A stretch of DNA of 64,000 bases, taken from assembly GCA_964035015.1 (NCBI GenBank), contig CAXIUP010000162.1, forward strand, positions 1-64,000, written 5' to 3'. The position numbers and the translations under genes were made by a program. This DNA is from Corallium rubrum. Lineage: Eukaryota > Cnidaria > Anthozoa > Scleralcyonacea > Coralliidae. Below the pieces are notes generated by a model. The model searched no databases. It saw nothing but the letters and a program-made list of their open reading frames with translations, and was not told the DNA's origin. Position 1 is the first letter of the stretch. Each line of letters starts with the position of its first letter. Shown piece by piece: positions 59,523-64,000 of this stretch.

Positions 59523-62500
59523 TTATTTTTTTTCATTGGTTAAACTAAAACCTTTTATGTGCACAATCTCGTTATCTAAATTTGTCCGATACGAGTACGA
59601 TTTCGGACCTGTTGCGCAAAATTGAGTGATCCATTCATTTTTTTTTAACTCGTTTGTTAAATCGCCCAGATAATTTCCCCTCTTAACCGCTACGTCGCTA
59701 GTTTTACTCGTGTAAATTACGGAGTCGGTGTCGAAATACAAAACGCGCGTGCCTAAGCTATCGATCAAGTCGTACAATTTCAAGCGTGCATAGGCTGTGA
59801 CAAAACTCGCGATAACTACGTTCCCCGTTTTTAACGGTGTAGTAACGACATCGGTTTTTTGATAAGTGACACGTAAGGTATTTTCGTTAACAAAATCAGT
59901 CGAGGTTAAATCTACGTTCGGATCGTTCGCTAACCTTAGTAGTTCGTGGTAATCGGATAAAAAATCGACTTTTGTATTATTATCGTTTTGCGCAAATTTA
60001 CCCCAAAGTGAATTTAATATATTTTTCGCTGTAGCTCGTAAGCCGGGGTTATATTCTATCTTGTCTTTTTCTAATAAAATACCCTCGTTTCTATAATAAT
60101 CAGCGATATATTTATCAACTTCGGAACCGATTAAATTTCTGTCGTCGTCGTAACAATTGTCTGGAAAATCGCTCGCCTCCTGTTTTATTTTTAAAAAACA
60201 ATTTACAAACTCTTGAAAAATTCTTTCTTGACGCGGGTAATGGTAAATTTCGTAAGTCTCAATAATCCTGTAGCCCTTCTCAATAGCTTTATTTACTTCG
60301 ACGCTAGACCATGTACCCGAAATACAACGTTCATCTTCGTTATGCGCACACGGTGTTAATTGAATCGTGCTAGCGCACGCGTGACACAAAGGAAATATTA
60401 ATCTCTCGTTAAGACGCACGGGTAAAACGGGAAAATACAAGTTTTGCGGGGGTAGAATACGGCATTTTACTAACCCGAATACTTCAGATATTTTCATACG
60501 CTCACATTCTTCTTTAATATATATCGTTGGGTGTCCGACAGGAAATTTGTTAGCTTTTTGAACGTAAGGGTATAAAGATGTGAAATCATCGTAATTAATT
60601 TTTTCATTCATATTTGTGTTTTTAAATAAGCAAACAGGTGATGTTCGACCGCCGTAAAGCGCATCTCTTACTTCTAACGGGAGATAAGCGCTGTAAAAAA
60701 TATTTTTCTCAACTATGGTTTTTCTCGTGAGTTTACATTCTTCTCGAAAATCACATTCCCATTTTTCTACTACTTTATAGCCGGCTTTTTCCATGCTGTG
60801 CGTGAATTTTTTTGTAGCCGCGTAAAGATGCGTAAATTTTGTATTATTTAAACGATTCGTTTCGTAGGGAAAATAACATTTCGCACATCCGTGAAAATAG
60901 CATCCGTGAAATTGATAGACGGTACCGGCGTAAAAACCGTCAACATAACGCCCCAAAATTTGCTTTTCACCATTTCGCGAACATTTATACTCTAACATAC
61001 CGTTTGCTTCTTCTGCGTTTATTTTATCTAACCACATTAGCGCTACAACACTTTGATTAGCGCGCCCTCTATAACCGCTAGCAGGTATGATACCGACACA
61101 TTTGTCTCTTAAAAAATTCATGCGAAATACTTTTAACGTCAAACTCGCTATGGTAATACATTCTGCGTCGTAAAAAGGGGTAATACCCGAAGTTTCGCGC
61201 ATAAACATAGCAAATTTAACACATCCTTTTCGTAAAATATCGACATCCGAGCTACAGTAATAATACATTTCCTCCTCAAATACATATTTTTTTAATTTTT
61301 TTTTCAAATACCATTCTTCAAATTCAACTTTTGTTTTCTTCTCCATATTTTCAAGGTCAAAATAATCACGCGCAACAATACACCCTGCATAGGATAAATC
61401 TGTAAATTTATACGGATGAAATCCCTTCGTTAATTCTTCAAGACCCATTGTTTGTGGGATTTTGGACAATTTCATGTGTAAAAATGAATAGCTATCGAGA
61501 AAAGTTATTTTTTTATCAGGGATTTTCAACATCATTATTTTACATCCATTCATTATAGTGTCTGGATAAAATTTTTTTTCATTAATGAGATATTGAAAAA
61601 TAAAAATCGTGTCAAATCGCCCCCCATTATGCGCTAACCAAACAGAATTTTCTTGCGCTAATAGAAACTCGCATAAATCTTCTACAGTATTACCCCCTTG
61701 AAAAACAAATTCACGTTTTCCACAGCAAGGTTGAATATTATCACTCGCAATGTAATTTTTACTTTTTTTAAACTCGATATTTTCACACTTACGACACACT
61801 TTTTGCACGACGCAATAATACGGTGTCATTAATTTATTCTCGTCAACGCGCGTTTCAAAATCAAAGAAAAATAAAGTAGGTTGTTCAACTTCTTTGTTTT
61901 TTTTCACGGTTTTCATATAACAAAAATGCGTTTTATCCTTATAGTCGTTACAGTGATAACAAAACTGTTTGTTACACTCGTGCTTTTTTACATTCTTCGC
62001 AGAAAAAAAACGAAATCGGGGGACAATCTTATCACAGGTTTGGCAAAAAAATAAATAACTACACGGCGTTAATTTCCCGTGGTTACCTTGTTGAGGGGGA
62101 AAAACACGATTTGTTAAATGAGCTAAAAAACATTTATTATTATAAAATAAAATATTACAATTAGAACACTCAATTTTGCAGTCGATGACGAGACGACATT
62201 TAGCTTGTTCGTAGCAACGTTGACATGTCAACTGGTTATAACATATATGCGTATCTTTACGCTCATGATTTAAGTAATAATTCATACATCTAACACAAAA
62301 TTTGCTCGGCGGTAACTTTGAAAACTTAACCATGCTTAAAACGACATCGTAATGTTTATTATTTAACCACAAACAAACAACATCGTTGGTTAACTTAATT
62401 AAATTACCTTCTTTATCACATCGCGAATCATACACTATGTCGTTATCAAATTGATCCGAATATACTACTAAATCAACACCCTGTTGTTTAAGAAAATTCT

Positions 62501-63152
62501 GATAAACACCATCGTAATGTTTTGACCCCACACAACATCCTTCAACTATACCGCATTTGTTATAAATCTCACGAACCTCCTCGTCAATAGTGTACAGCGT
62601 GTCGACAGCTGTGTGCGGGGATCTTTCCATTAGCACATAGCGTGTGTCTTTTTTTAACCACGACAAACCCACTAGTAAACTAACTGCGAAGCAACAATTT
62701 TTAATGATTTTGTTTAACCCGTTACATACAATGAAAAAAACACCCATCCGTTGATCGCGACCGTATTTTTCTACATTTTTACCACCACCGCCCTCATCAT
62801 CATCATCGCCACCCCCACTACCTAATTGCCGATATATTTTTTTCTTACCCAGTTGTTTGTTGTTTTTTTTATTTTTATTATAAGTGTGTGGAAAAGTTTG
62901 AATTACCACGTTTGATTCCCACCCGTCAGCGATCAACGCGCGGTTGCTTTGCATCATTTTTTCAAAAATATTTAGTAAAAAGTTGACGTTAAAATCTTTA
63001 AGTTGAAGAACAGCAGTTGAAAAATAAGATTTTGGTGCGTGTGAAAAAATAAAACGCACATAATCATTCTCTGAACTTGTAGACGCTCGAGCTACATTCA
63101 ATAAGTAAGTAAACACTATACGTAACGATTGAATAAACGCGATAAAATTCAT
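59523..63152 (-). CDS. polB: Protein-primed DNA polymerase B (element 3)
   Basis: 1209 residues from ATG 63152. An N-terminal domain with MMQSNRAL (about 66-73) is followed by a Gly/Asp-rich linker (112-124), a cysteine-rich zinc cluster (286-412), ExoI FDFET (431-433), ExoII HNGGRFD (508-514), ExoIII (631-637), a VDGFYAGTVYQFHGC..HGC box (about 737-759) that may be an embedded Vsr-like nuclease, PolA DDFTSLYPY (855-862), NSLWGK (1047-1052) and FDTDS (1141-1144). The frame stops just after an A8 run (59526-59533 on the plus strand as T8). About 70 further codons matching the element 1 copy continue one base out of frame to about 59300. Upstream, the frame is open in sense to about 63285. Confidence 0.92.
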   Translation of the reverse strand: MNFIAFIQSLRIVFTYLLNVARASTSSENDYVRFIFSHAPKSYFSTAVLQLKDFNVNFLLNIFEKMMQSNRALIADGWESNVVIQTFPHTYNKNKKNNKQLGKKKIYRQLGSGGGDDDDEGGGGKNVEKYGRDQRMGVFFIVCNGLNKIIKNCCFAVSLLVGLSWLKKDTRYVLMERSPHTAVDTLYTIDEEVREIYNKCGIVEGCCVGSKHYDGVYQNFLKQQGVDLVVYSDQFDNDIVYDSRCDKEGNLIKLTNDVVCLWLNNKHYDVVLSMVKFSKLPPSKFCVRCMNYYLNHERKDTHICYNQLTCQRCYEQAKCRLVIDCKIECSNCNILFYNNKCFLAHLTNRVFPPQQGNHGKLTPCSYLFFCQTCDKIVPRFRFFSAKNVKKHECNKQFCYHCNDYKDKTHFCYMKTVKKNKEVEQPTLFFFDFETRVDENKLMTPYYCVVQKVCRKCENIEFKKSKNYIASDNIQPCCGKREFVFQGGNTVEDLCEFLLAQENSVWLAHNGGRFDTIFIFQYLINEKKFYPDTIMNGCKIMMLKIPDKKITFLDSYSFLHMKLSKIPQTMGLEELTKGFHPYKFTDLSYAGCIVARDYFDLENMEKKTKVEFEEWYLKKKLKKYVFEEEMYYYCSSDVDILRKGCVKFAMFMRETSGITPFYDAECITIASLTLKVFRMNFLRDKCVGIIPASGYRGRANQSVVALMWLDKINAEEANGMLEYKCSRNGEKQILGRYVDGFYAGTVYQFHGCYFHGCAKCYFPYETNRLNNTKFTHLYAATKKFTHSMEKAGYKVVEKWECDFREECKLTRKTIVEKNIFYSAYLPLEVRDALYGGRTSPVCLFKNTNMNEKINYDDFTSLYPYVQKANKFPVGHPTIYIKEECERMKISEVFGLVKCRILPPQNLYFPVLPVRLNERLIFPLCHACASTIQLTPCAHNEDERCISGTWSSVEVNKAIEKGYRIIETYEIYHYPRQERIFQEFVNCFLKIKQEASDFPDNCYDDDRNLIGSEVDKYIADYYRNEGILLEKDKIEYNPGLRATAKNILNSLWGKFAQNDNNTKVDFLSDYHELLRLANDPNVDLTSTDFVNENTLRVTYQKTDVVTTPLKTGNVVIASFVTAYARLKLYDLIDSLGTRVLYFDTDSVIYTSKTSDVAVKRGNYLGDLTNELKKNEWITQFCATGPKSYSYRTNLDNEIVHIKGFSLTNEKK

Positions 63153-63252
63153 ACCCGATTTTCGCGCAATCGAAACGTGTAGTGTTTTTTGAGAAAATTT
63201 AAATTTTTCATTATAGGTAGATGCAATAGTATTAGTTTTAAAATCTTCTTCT

Positions 63253-63567
63253 TCAACTCTTTTTCCACCGTCTTTTCCTTTTTTTTTTACGTTTTTCTAG
63301 TAACTCCCTTAATTCACTCACATCTTCATTTGTAAATACATAGGGGCTTTTCTCAGCCATTTCTTTTTTTACTTCTAAAAAAAAAGGAAATTTTCTTTTC
63401 TCTTTTTCTACTTCTTCTTTTACTTCACTAGTGCCATCAACGCGATCGATTACGACGTTTTCTGAATCACGTATATTTATACAATTAAATGTAAAGAAGT
63501 TTATCTTTAGAACACATTTCACCCATTTTTTAAAAAAAAAAAAAAATAAAAATAAAAAATGAATCAA
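63253..63567 (-). CDS. Lys/Glu-rich open frame upstream of PolB
   Basis: Up to 104 residues. The first ~25 residues come from A/T runs and are doubtful. Charged central region (EVKEEVEKEKRKF), then VFTNEDVSELRELLEKRKKK. The frame ends right after an A10 run (plus-strand T10 at 63279-63288), and one base away the sequence continues in the PolB frame. So it may be the true N-terminus of PolB rather than a gene. Confidence 0.4.
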   Translation of the reverse strand: MIHFLFLFFFFFKKWVKCVLKINFFTFNCINIRDSENVVIDRVDGTSEVKEEVEKEKRKFPFFLEVKKEMAEKSPYVFTNEDVSELRELLEKRKKKRKRRWKKS

Positions 63568-63947
63568 TGGGTTTAGTTTTTTTTAGTTTAGTCTTAACCC
63601 GACCTCCAATGGATTACAATCAAATTCACATCGAAGTTTATTTAAAAAATAAAGAAAACGGACATACTCACATCGGGTACGAAATTGTCGATAATGATGC
63701 TGGAATATTATTTTCTCCTTTTATCTTACAAGACTGTCTTAAAGAATTTCAAAATAACGAAGGAAAACAATTAATATTTATTTCAAGTTTTGAATTAACG
63801 CAACGACTTAATGATATGCATCAAATAATATTAGACATACCTTCAGATATATTGTATAAAATAAGATGTTTAATAAAATTTATCGCAAAGAGAGAAAAAA
63901 TAGAAAATAACCAGGATCTCTACATGGGGATAAGAACAATATTCTAA
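63567..63947 (+). CDS. Unrecognised 126-residue protein
   Basis: The frame is open from 63567; an internal ATG at 63609 (MDYNQIHIEVYLKN) gives 112 residues and looks the better start. Mixed alpha/beta composition, with ILFSPFILQDCLKEF and DIPSDILYKIRCLIKFI. Divergent from the PolB-side gene. Not recognised. Confidence 0.5.
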   Translation: MGLVFFSLVLTRPPMDYNQIHIEVYLKNKENGHTHIGYEIVDNDAGILFSPFILQDCLKEFQNNEGKQLIFISSFELTQRLNDMHQIILDIPSDILYKIRCLIKFIAKREKIENNQDLYMGIRTIF

Positions 63948-63970
63948 AAAAAATATAAAAATAAAATAAA

Positions 63971-64000
63971 ATGGTTAAACGAGTAAATAGAGGTGGTCGA
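63971..64000 (+). CDS. Start of a basic protein, cut by window edge
   Basis: ATG 63971 opens ten codons, MVKRVNRGGR, to the window end. The basic, GG-containing start resembles the tiny core-like proteins of this element. Partial. Confidence 0.3.
   Translation, partial: MVKRVNRGGR

Overview
The window is eukaryotic genomic DNA. It has GT-AG introns, long satellite arrays, and layered mobile elements with no bacterial signals. A RecQ-like helicase relic, a Crypton-type (DUF3504) recombinase, a Penelope-like reverse transcriptase fragment, a THAP gene and an OTU gene point to a marine invertebrate. A cnidarian seems most likely to me, but the sequence does not prove it.

Layout. 1-2.0 kb: no gene seen. 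2.05-4.7 kb: decayed RecQ-like helicase split by a foldback element. 5.4-14.8 kb: one giant satellite, a 20-bp family passing into a 13-14-bp family related to (TTAGGGTC)n. 15.5-17.6 kb: decayed Crypton recombinase gene with a Penelope fragment inserted antisense. 18.8-25.4 kb: element 1, a decayed Polinton/adintovirus-like element in a mirror-like arrangement. 25.7-26.6 kb: THAP-domain gene with small phase-0 exons. 26.9-28.5 kb: OTU-protease gene with internal tandem repeats and one in-frame stop. 29.3-43.5 kb: element 2, a higher-GC Polinton. It has protein-primed DNA polymerase B, deoxynucleoside kinase, PD-(D/E)XK nuclease, a SLATT-like membrane protein, a LamG-like lectin protein, a chromodomain integrase, a penton-like protein and many small membrane proteins. 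It is cut off about 45 codons into the presumed major capsid gene. 44.0-64.0 kb (continuing past the edge): element 3, an AT-rich adintovirus-like element. It has an integrase, penton, double-jelly-roll major capsid protein, adenain-like protease, FtsK/HerA packaging ATPase, PolB, several tiny basic core-like proteins and a block of unrecognised genes at 44.4-51.6 kb.

How the genes work together. Integrase inserts the element and PolB copies it from a protein primer. Capsid protein, penton, protease, ATPase and basic core proteins form a virion module. Elements 1 and 3 are one lineage; element 2 is another. Element 2 has a recurrent TTAGTATA-like motif directly against most of its start codons, which looks like an element-specific promoter. 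Element 3 instead shows repeated short stop/start overlaps between genes. Many reading-frame breaks sit in homopolymers, so some may be assembly errors rather than true decay. No terminal inverted repeats or target-site duplications could be assigned by eye, so element borders are approximate.
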